Assembly: GCA_021733925.1 (NCBI GenBank)
Contig: JAIPJY010000008.1
Span: 112,964 to 176,963, forward strand
Direction of reading: 5' to 3'
Source of the DNA: Prosthecobacter sp.
Lineage (GTDB): Bacteria > Verrucomicrobiota > Verrucomicrobiia > Verrucomicrobiales > Verrucomicrobiaceae
Length of the DNA: 64,000 nt
The position numbers and the translations under genes are program-made. The notes below the pieces were generated by a model. That model had not been told where the DNA came from, made no database searches, and saw only the letters and a list, made by a program, of their open reading frames with translations. Each line of letters opens with the position of its first letter. Position 1 is the first letter of the stretch. Of this stretch, positions 1 through 12,600 are shown in pieces.

Positions 1-620
1 GCGTTGTTGTCCGGAGAACCAATGATCAACGGCACATTGCCGGTGAGTACGTTGGCGTTTTTGATGGTGATGGTGCCACCACCCGCACCAAGGCGCAGAG
101 CGCCATTGGTGGCAGAGAAGGCGCTGCCCGTGAAAACACCGTTCCCGGTGTTGGCACCCAGCCAGACCTGGGTGTTGGGCGAGAGGGCGGCGATTTCTGC
201 TCCCACATCCGTGGAAAAGTTCATGTCGCCGCTCAAATGAATGGCCAGTCGTCCCGCCAGTCCGGGCAGGAAACTGCTGAGGTAGATGTTGTTGCCGCCA
301 AGAGCCGTACCCGTGGAGCTTTCCAGACTCAGGAAGCGAATATCACTGCCATCGCCATAGCCTGCACCAAACCCGATGGCGACAGCATTGTTCAAGTCTC
401 CCAGAGGAGCCAGCCCCAGGGTGATGCGCTGATTGTCGCCGATGCTGGAAGGAGCATTCAGGGTCAGGGCACCCGTCGTGCTGTAGGCTCCGCTGACGAA
501 GACATCATTACCTGCCACATTGCCACCCAAAACGCCATTGCCACGAAGGATAAGAGTACCGCCGGTCACCACGGTGCCGCCGGTGTAATTGTTGGTGGCA
601 TTGGTCAGGAACGTGGTGCC
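1..620 (-). repeat. Copy B of a ~600-bp module repeated inside the giant gene
   Basis: The translation contains AIGFGAGYGDGSDIRFLSL, then RLAIHLSGDMNF, then NTGNGVFTGSAFSATNGALR and NANVLTGNVPLIIG. The same order of motifs recurs at about 12540-13140, so the two regions are homologous modules about 12.5 kb apart. The module may continue beyond the left edge. Confidence 0.7.
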
Positions 621-3600
621 GTAACCGAGTTTTAGCAGAGCGCCGCCGCCAGTGATCTGGCCAGTGAAATAGCCATAGTTGGCGGTGCTGAGCTGCGCGT
701 CATTGACGAGGGTGATGGTGCCGCTCGCAACGGCATAGTCGAGGCGTATGCCGCCAAGCCCGGCACCCTGGGTGGTGGCAGCGCTGGAAAGGTAGAAATC
801 GTTGGTGAGGATGGTGTCCTGGGCGAAGACCTGCCCGCCATCCTTGATGGTGACAGCCCCCGTACCGAAGGCGCTGACATTGTTGCGCACATACACCTGG
901 CCGAGATCAACCACGGTGCCACCGGTGTAGGTGTTGATGCCGTTGACTTCTTTTCTGCCCCAGCCGGAGTAGGTCACCGAAACAGCACCCGAACCGTTGT
1001 CCACGATGGCGGCATTGATGGTGAGCGCCTGCGTACTGCTGGCACTGGGAATGGAGTTGGTGAAAATCAGCTCACCCGCAGTGTTATCCGCGCCGCCTGC
1101 TGTGATGCTGCCAGTGGTGGTGGTCAGGTAGGTGTTGCCGGTATTGCCGACATAAGTCGTCGTGGTGGCAGCGCCGACGGGGCTGCCGATGAAAAGATTG
1201 CCTGCCCCGCTGGCCAGCAAAACACCACCGACAGCACCCAAACGCAGGGTGTTGCCGCCGCCAATGTTCAAGGTGGAGTTGGCGGTGCTCGAGGCCTTGA
1301 TGAGCAACGTATTGATGTCCGTGGTTCCGACCGCGAGATTCGTCGTGGTCGCCGTGGCACCTGCATTGATACGGACGTTGTTCGCGGCATTGCTGGCCAG
1401 GGTGGTTCCGGTGCTGGTGATGTCCGTGTAAGCAGTGTAGGCGACAATGTTGGCCCCGGAGATGGTGGCCCAGTCAACGCCTGCGCCCGCTGTGGCCGGG
1501 GCGCTGATGGTGGCCCAGGCTCCAATAATGCCATTGGTGAGCGAGTAACTGCCGGATACCGTGCCTGCTGCAGGCAGAGCAATATCAAGGGTGCCGCCGG
1601 CAGTGCGGGTGATGGCGCCAAGAGCAAGGCTCAACGAGGTGGCGGTGCCCTGATTCATGTAGATGAAGGACGAGCCCTGATCCACCTGCGTGCTGGCAAA
1701 GGTCTGGCTGTTTGCCGTGGAAGCCTTGCCATTCAACTGGAGTGTACCACCGTTGGTTTGACTGATACCGCCGAAGACCAGCGGCGAAGAACTGGAAATG
1801 AGGTTTGTGGCAGGGGCGGCGGCATTGACGAAGTCGAGAATCAGTGCGTTGGCAGAATTCCCGCCGCCAACTGGAGCTGAAACAGATCCTGTCAGTGTGG
1901 TGGCCCCCGTGTAAGTCTGGGCGGCACCGATGGTAAAGGTGGTATTGGTGACTTTAGTCGGGTTGATCGTGCTGTTCTGACCCAGTTTGGTCAGTCCGCC
2001 CGTACCGGAGAGCACACCCGTGTAGGTGGTGCCGTTGCCAACGATCTGAAGGTTGATGGCACCTGCCGCATTGTCTTGAAGCACCATGTTAGTGGAGCCC
2101 GTCAGACCACCCAAGGTGAAGACCCCTCCCGCCGTGCTGGAAAACACCACATTGCTGCTGGAATTGAGCGTGCTGAACTGCAGCGCATCGACATTTCCAA
2201 GAATCAAACTGCCCGTTCCACTGATCGTGGTGGTACCGGTGATGGTGCTGGCAACGGCCAGAGTGAGATCACCCGCACCCGTCACGGTGAAATTGTCACC
2301 GTAGCCACCGGAGATCGTGCCGTTCATGGTGACGCCCGCCGTGTTGGCGACATCGAGGGTGCCATTGCCTGTGAGCAGAATATTTTTGTCGAAACTCAAC
2401 GCTGTGCTGCCAGTGACCTGAAGGGTGGCGGCAAGATTCACCGCCGTGGCGGCTCCAAGGTTTGCCATGCTGCTGATGGTCAAGACGCCTTCATTCACGG
2501 AAACCGTTCCTGTAAAGGTGTTGGCAGCGGTGAGTGCCAGCGTGCCGCTGCCCAGCTTGACAATCCCGGCGGGAGCTATGCCATCGACGATGATCGCATC
2601 GATAGTCAGGTCCAGCGAAGCAGCAGAAGAATCTCCCACAGTGATGTACCGGGTCACTCCGCCCAAACTGAGGCCGCAATCCAGCACGCTGGCGGTGATC
2701 GTCGCTCCATTCGGATTGTTGTCTGCCAGATAGGTGATGTTGCCACCCAGTGTCAGCAGATTATTGCCAGCATTGACCGTGGCGGTGGAGCCGGCGGGGC
2801 CGCCGCCAAGGGCCAGACCACCCAGGCGCAGATCGAAACCGTTCAGATCCAGTGTGCCACCCGCGACGATCACATTGCCAGTGCCAAAGATGCTGATGTC
2901 GTCAGAACCCACCTTTAATGTCCCCTCTGCCACAATCGTGGCACCCGTGTAAGTGTTGGCACCCGTGAGAGTGAGCGTGCCCGCACCTGTCTTCAGGACG
3001 GATTTACCGCCGCTGATGATGCTGCCATAGGTGAACGCATTGGAGCCAATGACGTCAAAGCCGATGCCACCGTAGGGGCTGAAATTTGCCGCGCCGATGG
3101 CGGTGTCAATGTCAGCCGTGATCCATTCACCGCTGCCGCCAGCACGGAAGGACAGGAAAGCTCCGTTGGAGACATTGACCGCTGCAGGCGCAGGGAAACC
3201 AGGGAGGGAAGCGGAGGAGCCGAACACCAGCACACCCGCAAGAATGTTGGTGGGGCCCGTGTAGGAATTGCTGCCGGTAAGAGCAACCAGCCCGCCGGTT
3301 GTTTTATTAACCGGCACAGCTCCCGTCAAAGTGGCGCTGATGGTGCCCTCACGAAGATCATAGGAGGTGGCATTGAGCGTACCATTGCTGATAATGCCAC
3401 CGGCAAGAACAAGATCACCGACGTTCTGTGTGGTGCCAGCCAGGTCCAGTTCACCTTCTTGGACGTTGGTTCCGCCGGTGTAAGAATTGGAACCTGAAAG
3501 CCGGAGGACGCCGCTGCTGGTCTTGGTCATTGAAGCTGTGCCTGTAAGGTCAGCGCTGACCGTGCCGCTCTGGCCCTCGTAGGAACTGCCAGCAAGCGAG

Positions 3601-6600
3601 CCGTTCGCAATGGTGCCTCCTGCGATGGTGACCGCACCGACAGTCTGGCTGGTGCCGCCCAGATCAAGGGTGCCGCCGTTGGCGGTCAAAGCCGCATTGG
3701 TCCCGCTAACAGTTGCCGCCGCGCCCAATGCCAGCGTACCCGCATTGATGATGGTTCCGCCACGGTTCGAATTGCCTGCAAGCAGCGTCAGGGTGCCAGC
3801 ACCCGTCTTGGAGAGGATCACATTGCCGTCCAAAGTGCCGCCATAGGTGGTGTCACCTGACTGGTTTACGGTGAGCGTGTTGTAATCAAAAGCACCGTTG
3901 TTGATGCTGCCTGAAGGGCCGCTGAGTGAAGCCACCTCCTGATTGTAGCCGTTCAGGTCGAACTGGCCGGCACTGCCGTTCATGACCAGTGTAGAGTTCG
4001 TGTTCAGACTGTTGTTCCGGCCAATCTGAAGAATGCCATTTTTGACGGTGGTGGCACCTGTGTAGGTGTTGGCACCGTTGAGCAGAATCACATCCTGACC
4101 AAGCTTGGTCAGGCCAAAGCTCCCTGATATGACACCATCAATCTGAAGGTAGGAACCGCGCAGAGCGAGATCATTTGGATTGCCGCCCATGATCGAGTTC
4201 TGCTTGCCCATGTCATAGATGACAGTTTCGCCGGCCGGGAACGGCTGCCCCAGATAGGAGTCGGCCTGAAGATTGATGGTGACACCACTGCCAAGCGTGT
4301 GGATGACCCCCACGTGATCGTAATCCGAGGGCAGATAGCCCATGATGGAACCACCGTTGATATTGATGGTCTGGGTGCCGGTCTGGTTGGCGAAAATCTG
4401 CAGATGGACCCCTGCCCCCATGTCCACCGTGCCACTGCGCGCGCCATCCACAGCCCAGCGTTCGATGGACCCCGGACGCTGGTCCAGAGTTGCCAGCGGG
4501 CTGAAACCAGCCATGGCGATTTCCAACGCCCCGCCCTGGCTGATGACGGCGGTGGTTCCGGCGGCACCAAAGGCACCATTGTCGCGGACACGGACGGCAC
4601 CTTCATCGACATACCAGAACCGGTTGCCTGTGAAGGTGGTGGAGTTGTCACCCAAGCTCAAGACACCATCGCCAGCCTTATAAACATCAAACTGCCCCTG
4701 ATTGTTGATCGAGCCAAACTGCACCCCGGTGGTGCTGCCGGTACCGAAACTGGTGGCGTCCACGTTGACGTTGTAGTTGTCAAACAGGGTGACTATGCCG
4801 GTGAAGAGAGTGCTGCGAGCGCCGTCCACCTGGAAACGGATAAGGCCTGGCTGCAACGGATTTGGCGCTGCCCCGGTGGACTTCAGGTCGATGTCAGGGA
4901 TCAACTGGTTGCGATCTGTAGCTGTCACCGTGCGGATCAAGTTGCTGTCCCAAGAGGTGATCTTGCCACCACCCCAGTTAAACAAATCGGGTGTTCCACT
5001 GTTAAAGTTGTAGCGCAGCTCGGTGAACAGGATGGCGGCACCGCCATCCTGATAGGCATCGTTGTCGTCCATGACTGAGCCGTTCAAAATGATCTCGTTC
5101 GAGCCATTGCCGACAGAGTCCGGTGTGAGGAACTGGATGCCTCCCTCATTGATGACCCAGTTGCCGGAGAACTGCTTCTGGTCGCTGTTAATGTTGAGGA
5201 AGCCGGAGCCAAATTTGGTCACCTGACTGGCGAAAATCCTTCCATCGATCTGGCCGGTGCTTTGACGGGCGAAAATGAGCGCCTCACCGCCTCCCAGCGG
5301 GCCAAAGTAAAGATCAGGGCTGATGAGCGGGCTGTTGGCCAGGAAAATGAGACCGCCGCTTTCCACTTTGATCTGACTGGCGTTTCCATCAGCGCTGCCA
5401 TTGATGTTGCGGTTCACACGCAAGGCATAAACATCGAGATTCGTGGCAAGCGTCTGAGTACCTGTGGCGGCCCCCAGATCGAGAATTTCCGTGCCGTCAT
5501 TGAGCGGCACCACGCTTGTGTCGAGGGTGGCGGTGGCGGCTGCCGGGTTGAGATAATTCGCCGGCGATGTGCCCTGGGTGATCAATTGCAGGCCGTTGGT
5601 GAGGTCGTATTTGAGGAACTGATCCGCGTTGCGGTCAATAATCCAAGGATCAACCATGTTGTTGGTCATCGGGATGGAACCTCCTCCCGTGAGCCAGACG
5701 ACTTCCGTGTTGTTCACACCGCCAGCCGCAGTGTTGGCACCGAGCAGGCCGCTGTTGTGGTTGATGGTCAGCGTGCCATAGCGGCCGTCTGAGGTGCCAC
5801 GCACGATGTCAGAGACCGCCAGACCGGCGAAACCCGTGCCCTCACGGTCAAGGCGGATAGCCGAGCCGCCGAAAATGTTCAAGACACCGATGGTTTCTAG
5901 ATTGGTGCTGGTAGTGTTGATGTTGTTCGTGCCACGGATCTGGAGGTTTGAGGAGTTCAGGGTCAACGCAGCCTGATCGTCATACCGCCCTTCAGCAGTT
6001 GCATTCACAAAAGCGGTGCGGTTGTCAAAAGTAATTCGGCTGCCCGCATGGGTGATGATCGTGGTGTAGTTGTCACCGGCTGCATTGACCAAACCGCCGT
6101 TGGCACCAGCGAAACGCAGATGCCCATTCACATCCACCTGGCCGGTGCCCAGCGGTGTGCGGTAGGTGCTCACGGTCGGGTTGCCACCATCGACACGGAT
6201 GGCTCCCTGATACCAGCCGCCGCCGATGTCACGACCTCGGGCGATGGTAGTACCCCCTGTGTAGTCTGCGTCGAGGTTGTTGCCCAAGAAGGCAATCGTG
6301 GCGTTGTAGCCCGACGCATTCCAGGCATCTGCCTTGCCGTAGAGAACTTGGCTGGCTCCGGTGAAGAGCATCGAACCAGCCGTCGAAGGAGACAGGGTGA
6401 GGGTGGCAATACCGCTGATGCGGTAAACACCTCCGGCCCCCGGCAACAGCGATCCGGCATTGCCGCTGTAGGTGGCTCCGCCGAGGACAGCGCCGAGACT
6501 CCAGTAGCCATCTTGAAAAGCAGACTGGTCGAACGGCGTGCTTACGGTACCCGCACTGTCGAATGCCAGCATGCCGCCCGCCCCTGCACGGCTGGTGTTG

Positions 6601-9600
6601 TTAACAGCGGGGAAGAGCGCATTCAAATTCGCCGTGGTAAACAAGGAGGCCTGAGAAATCACCAGAACTGTCGGCGTGGTGTAGCCGCTGCTGAAGTTGG
6701 TCACAGCTCCTCCGGCAATGTTGGTCAGGGAGTTCAAGGAGAGCGTTGAAGTCGGTCCATTGATGACCGGTCCCGACCCGAAGGTAAAGTTCGTGGCGCT
6801 CTGGGTGACGCGGCTGTAGCCTTGCAGCGCGGTGAACCCGCCGGTCCAGCCCGTGTTGGCCGCATTGTTGTTGAACGTGATCAAATACGAATCCCCTTTG
6901 GTAAGCGTGCCGTCACCACGGATGATGTTGTTGATTACCAGGTTCGGATTGGAAGTGCGGAAGAACGGCTGATCGTTGATGACCAGTTCACTGTTGATGC
7001 GCAGGTAGTCCCCAAAGCTAGTCTGGCTGAAAATAATCGTCGGGCTGTTTTGAGTGATGAACTCAAGGCCTGCAGCACCGATGGTCGCACCATTGGAACC
7101 GGAGGCGGGGGTGCCGCCATTGCGGTCGTAAGTGATGGTGGTGCGACCAGCGATCGTGACGTTCTGCCCAAGGCTGTTGAAGAAGGTGGTGGTGGAGTTG
7201 GTCGTTCCCGTGTTTTGCGCCGCCAGCCGCAGCACGCCATTGTTCATGATGAGAGATCCCGTGCCCTCAGCCTGGGAGTCGGTGCCGGCCACGTTCCCGG
7301 CCGTGAGCCGCAGCTCACCGGCGTTCACGGTGATGGTGCTGGAAAGCGTGGCGTCGTTGCTGCCGTCGAGCCGCAGCACACCGCCGCCCCACTTGGAGAT
7401 GGCGGCACTGGAGGTGACAGCGCCAACGAGGCGCCAAGTATTGCCATTGACGTTGATGGCAATGGCACTGGTGCCACCGAGCAACGTGGTGCCCAGCACT
7501 TCCATGTTGGAGTTGCTGTTGTATAAATTGAGCAATGTGCCCGCCGGGCCGGAGGTGCCCAGCACATTCAAATTCTGGAACTGCACCGTCGCAGTGGTGC
7601 TCGTTCCGGAGTAGCGTTCCGCATAAATCTCCGCCCTCGCTACATCCGCCGCCACGGTGACGGTCAGTCCGGAGTAGCTGGTGGTGGCGCTGTTATGGCG
7701 AAGACGCAGGCTTGGCATCTGGTTGCCATTGTTGTTGTTCAAGTAATCGGCGGACATGATGATCTCGCCGGCAGTTCCACGTGCGCCGTTCCCGTCAATG
7801 TAAAGCAGACCACCGTTCATCTGGATGGTGCCGCTGATGGCGTTGGCGGCGTTGGTCAACTGCAAGAATCCCGGACCGCCGTAGGTCAGGTTGTTTGCGG
7901 TGACCACGCCATTAAGCACCAGCGAGGAGTCTGCCACATAGATAATGCCTTCGGTCGGAGTCGTGCCATCCCCAAAGTAAATGGGAGTGGTAGCACTCAA
8001 GGTGACAGTTCCATTGGTGAGGAGACCACCGCTCCAAAGGTTGATGCCGCCACCGGTAAGAGTGGAGGTGCCAGTGATGCGCATCGCATACGCATTGGCC
8101 ACACCCGAAAGAGTGGTGTTGGCTGCCGCATTGTACCAGCCGATGGAGGTGCTGTTCAGCCCGGTGAAGAATGCGGTGTTGCTCCCGGTCGCCGTGTAAG
8201 CAGCATCCACAAAGCCGGTGTCGTTATTGTAGCTGAGGAAGCTCAAGCTGGTGGCATCATACATCCAGGGTGCCACGATGCCGTTGGTGAGCACGGGAGC
8301 CCCCCCCGTCAGGAAAAACTTCGCGGACTGCAAATTAATGGACCCGAGTTCAGCGGCGGAGCTTGTGGGCCGGAGCGCCAAGGTGGCCTGGCCGTTGCGC
8401 GTGATGCCGGAAGTCCTGAGGACGATCTGTCCATTGGTGCCGTTGCGCTCCAAACCGATGCTCGCTCCGCCTTGGATCGTGATCTGGCCGACGGTTTCTT
8501 CATTCACCCTGCCACCGCTGTTGATCAGATTGAGGCCGGAGCCATTCAGCAGGAGTCCCTCGGTGTCGCTCCATTTGTTCTCATCAGAACCAAGCCCCAG
8601 GTTGCTGTTATCGAGGCGGGAAATGATGAAATTGTCATTCACGTCCATGCTGTAATCCAGCCGCAGGTTGCCGCCGGGCATGAGGTTCACCACATTGGCC
8701 TGGTCCCCCGCATCATTTGTCACACGGCCGTCGCCCCGCAGGGTCAGGCGTCCATAGACATTGAAGGCAGAGGTGGCGCTGTTGCCAGTGATCTCCAGAA
8801 TGGACCCAACGCTGCCGGTGTCCGCTTCACGATAAATGTTGGTGGCTCCGGTGTAGGTCTGGTCGCCGTAGAAGCGGACGACACCTTCGGTATAACCTGG
8901 GTTCTGTCCCGCCAGCACACTGGAACGACCGACGTCCACAGACGCGGTGCCAGACAGCGCCCCGGTGCCGGTGATGGCGAGAGTCGCACCGTTGTAGCCG
9001 CCGAAACGATACACATTGTCAACGCCCGCACCCAAGGTCGCAGCAGTGTAATAGGTGTTGGTGACCGCATTGAGGCCCCATTTGCCATTGCCAAGCTTCG
9101 ATTGGTCAATGGCCGTGGTCCAATGGCCTTCACTGAGGTTCAATCCCAGGCTGCCGTTGGTGGTGGAACGAATGCTGTAATTGGTCAATGCGGTGTCCGT
9201 TCCCAGGTCGATGCGCAGGCTGTTGACAGTTTCATTGGCGAAGGTCTGCACCCGCTGGCCCTGCGCAGAAAGAATGTTGGAAGGGGCGTTCAGGCGGAGG
9301 GCGGAACTGCGATTGAGCACGATGTCTCCCGTGCCGGCGTTGGCGGTGGCACTCGGAATAAAAGTGGTGCCGGCATAACGAATATCGTCCGTACCACGAT
9401 TGGCGAAGAGCACATAGCCGTCCGTGATGACCATCCCGCCGTTCCAGGCGCTGTTGTCACCGCCGATTTCCAGATTGCTGCCGCCGCGCTTTTCGAGCGA
9501 GTAATTGCCGGTGATTGTTCCGGCCAGCAGCAGGGGGGCGTCGGTTTGGATTCGGCCATTGGCATTGAGGGTGATGGTGCCGTCAAAGCGCGGATAGATG

Positions 9601-12600
9601 GCGTTGCCGCCCGTCACCAGCAGCAACTGCTTGTCCAAACTCAGATTGTTAAAGACGACCGCCTTGTTAGCGGCGCCGCCCTGCCAGCGGTTGGTGTTCA
9701 AAGTTGAATTTCCACCTTGGACAATGACGTTGTAGCCCAAGTAGATGTTCTGGACGTTGCCGGTCTGATCTCCATTGATGTACGCCTCCCATGATCCCCC
9801 ACGCAGGAGGATGGTGGTGTCGGACGTGACCGCCGAAGCAAAACCGGTGGGTGTCGCCCATGATTGATCATTGAGCCAGGTTTGCACAACTCCCTGCGCG
9901 ACGTCCAACGTCCCCAGCGAATTGGGCGCTGCCGTATCCCAGTTGTTCAATATCAGACGGCCGCCACCCACCTTTGTCAGCACCGAGCTCGCATCGCCAA
10001 TGATCTGTCCGGAGAACGTCTGGTTGCTGCCTTCACGCCCCACGATCAATGTCGCACTGCCCAAATTCAGCGTTCCCGCTGTGCTCAGTGCCGGACTCAC
10101 CACGCTGGTGCCCGCCAGGTTGCCAAACTCCTGGTTGTAGCCGTTCAGCAGCACCGTCGCACCCGGCTGAATCGTCACAATCGACCCCGTCACCGCGTTC
10201 AGGTTCCCAAACGTCGGGATCACGTTGGCCGCCGTCAAGCTCAGCGTGCCTGCGTTCACCTGCACGTTGCCCTGGAACGTGTTCGCTCCGGACAGCTCCA
10301 GCGTCCCCGGTCCGTATTTCACCAGCACCGCCGGCGCTGCCACATTGCTGGTGCTCAGCGTGTTGTTCACGTTGCTGCGGAAGTTCGTCAGCGGCGCGAT
10401 GATTGCCGAAACTGCGGCGTCGTCCACATACACATTCAACGCGTTGGTGCCAAAATTCAGCGTCCCCACGGCAATGCTTGCCCCGTTGTTCAGGATGATC
10501 CCCGCCTGTCCCAGCGTGCTCGAATTGGCCGCTCCCAAATTCAACGTGTATCCTCCCAAATAGATGTTGGCATTGCTGCGGAAAGCATAAACACTGCGGT
10601 CGGCCGTCAGTGTCCCGCCGGTCGCGTCAAACAACTGCGTTGATCCTGCGGCCAAGTCCAGATCTCCCGTGCCGCCATACGTCGCCGTGACCACATTGCC
10701 GCTGTTCATCGTGGCGTAGTTGCCCGAGTTGTCCGCGCCGGCGCCCTGGATCACCGCCCAGGTGCCAATGGTGCCGTTGGGCACAGCGGGACTTGCCGTG
10801 AAGCTGATCTTTTCATTCCCGGCCGCGCCAATGTCAGTGGTGATCCCCTTGAGGGTCATCGTGGCGTTGTTGCTGCGTGCCAGCGAGCCGAAGCTCAGGG
10901 TGGTGGTGCCGCCCCCCCCCCCGGTGCTGTCCACAATGAAGGCGGCATTGCCGGTGTTGATGGTCAGGGCCGCCGTGCTCGCGGTGGTGTTGGCCCCGCC
11001 AGTGTTGTTGTTCAATCGCAGCGTGCCGTTGGCCACGTTAAAGGCATTGTTGGTGCCAAGGGGGTTGCCGCCCGTTTTGGCTTCACCCACCAGCGTACCC
11101 TGGCTGACCGTCACACCGCCAGTGAAGGTGTTGCCAGTGGCAGGATTGAGGATCACCGTGCCGGTGCCCACCTTGTTGATGCCGCCGGCGCCTGCACCGC
11201 TGATCGTGCCGCTGAAGGTCACATCCCCGCCGCTGACAGCCGCCAGGTTTATGCCGCGTGCGGAGAGATTGATGTTGCCGCTGAAGAGCTTCGCTCCGGC
11301 GTCCAGACCGCCGAGGGTCTGCGTGCTGCCAGTGGCCGTGTTGATGAAGTTGCGAGAGATCGTGCGCACTCCGGCAGCGAGTATCTGCGAAAAAGCGGTG
11401 CCACGGAAGGTGATGTCCGAGGTGGCACTGCCAAAGGCGTTGTCATTTCCCGCCACCAGGTAGCCGTTGGAGATGGTGGTGGAGCCCTGATAAGTGTTGT
11501 TACCGTTGAGCCAGAGGGTGCCCTGCTCAGATTTTTCCAAGGCATTGGCGACAACACCAGAAACCACGCCATTAAAAGTCGTCAAAGCGCCACGCGTGCG
11601 GAAAACAATGCTGCGGTTCAAAGTGACGGCGCCGTTCACCGTGGTGCGGTAACCATTGTAACCATCAAACCAAAGAGCACTGCTGCCCGCGCCATCAGTC
11701 GTGAACGTCCCCGCGTGCCCAATGGTGAGCGAAGAAATCTGCACCTCTTGATTTTCTGAGCCAGGACCCGCAGCCCCCACAATGATGATGCGTGTGCTGG
11801 CATTGTCCCCGCCTGAAGTGGTGACGGCGTTGTCGAACAGAAACGGCCCCGTACCATTGATTCGAAACTCAAGGCCTGAAGAGCGAGAACCATTGGTGGC
11901 CATGTTAATGATGGATCCCGCATTGCCAGCCGCACCGGTGTTGGTCAGCACCAGTCTTCCCTGATCCAGTATGGTCGTTCCATCATAGGTGTTGTCGGCA
12001 TTCAGGATGAGCACACCCCCGTTGCTTTTCCGCAGGCTTTGCACACCCGTAGCCTGATCTGCGATGACGCCATCCACGGTCAGCATGCCTGCCCCGGCCT
12101 GGTAGCTGTTTTCCACCCCGACGCTCAAATAGACCGTACGCGTGGCGTTGGGCATGACGATGGTGTTGACATGGACGTCCGTGAAGATCGTGCCCAGATT
12201 GGTGATGGTAAGTGCACGGTCCGCACCGATCTCAGGGAACTGAAACTTGTCGAAATTGACGACGCTGTAGCCGCCGCCGCTGAGGGCGGAGGTACGCAGA
12301 ACGCCGTTGGCCCCCTGGGTGTCGATGATGCGGGAGGCGTACTGATTGTCTGTACCACCGTACAGACCATCAGCGATCTCCACACGCAGTTCACCAGCGC
12401 GCAGATTGAGCACATTGTTGGTGGTGCTCAATGCACCGTTGCTGCCCACATGCAAAATGCCACTGTTGCCAATGGTCACGCTGCCGCTGTAATTTTGCGC
12501 CTCGGGGATGTAAACCACTCCACCGATGTTCGTGCGGAAATTCAGATCTTCCGCGCCAATAAACAGCGGGTAGTTGCCGTTCAGCACATTGGCATTTGCA

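Noticed and set aside
7695-9707. 670-codon plus-strand open frame inside the giant-gene region
   Set aside because: It is the complement of the minus-strand repeat protein; its translation is low-complexity without domains or a start signal, while the opposite strand encodes coherent beta-strand repeats.
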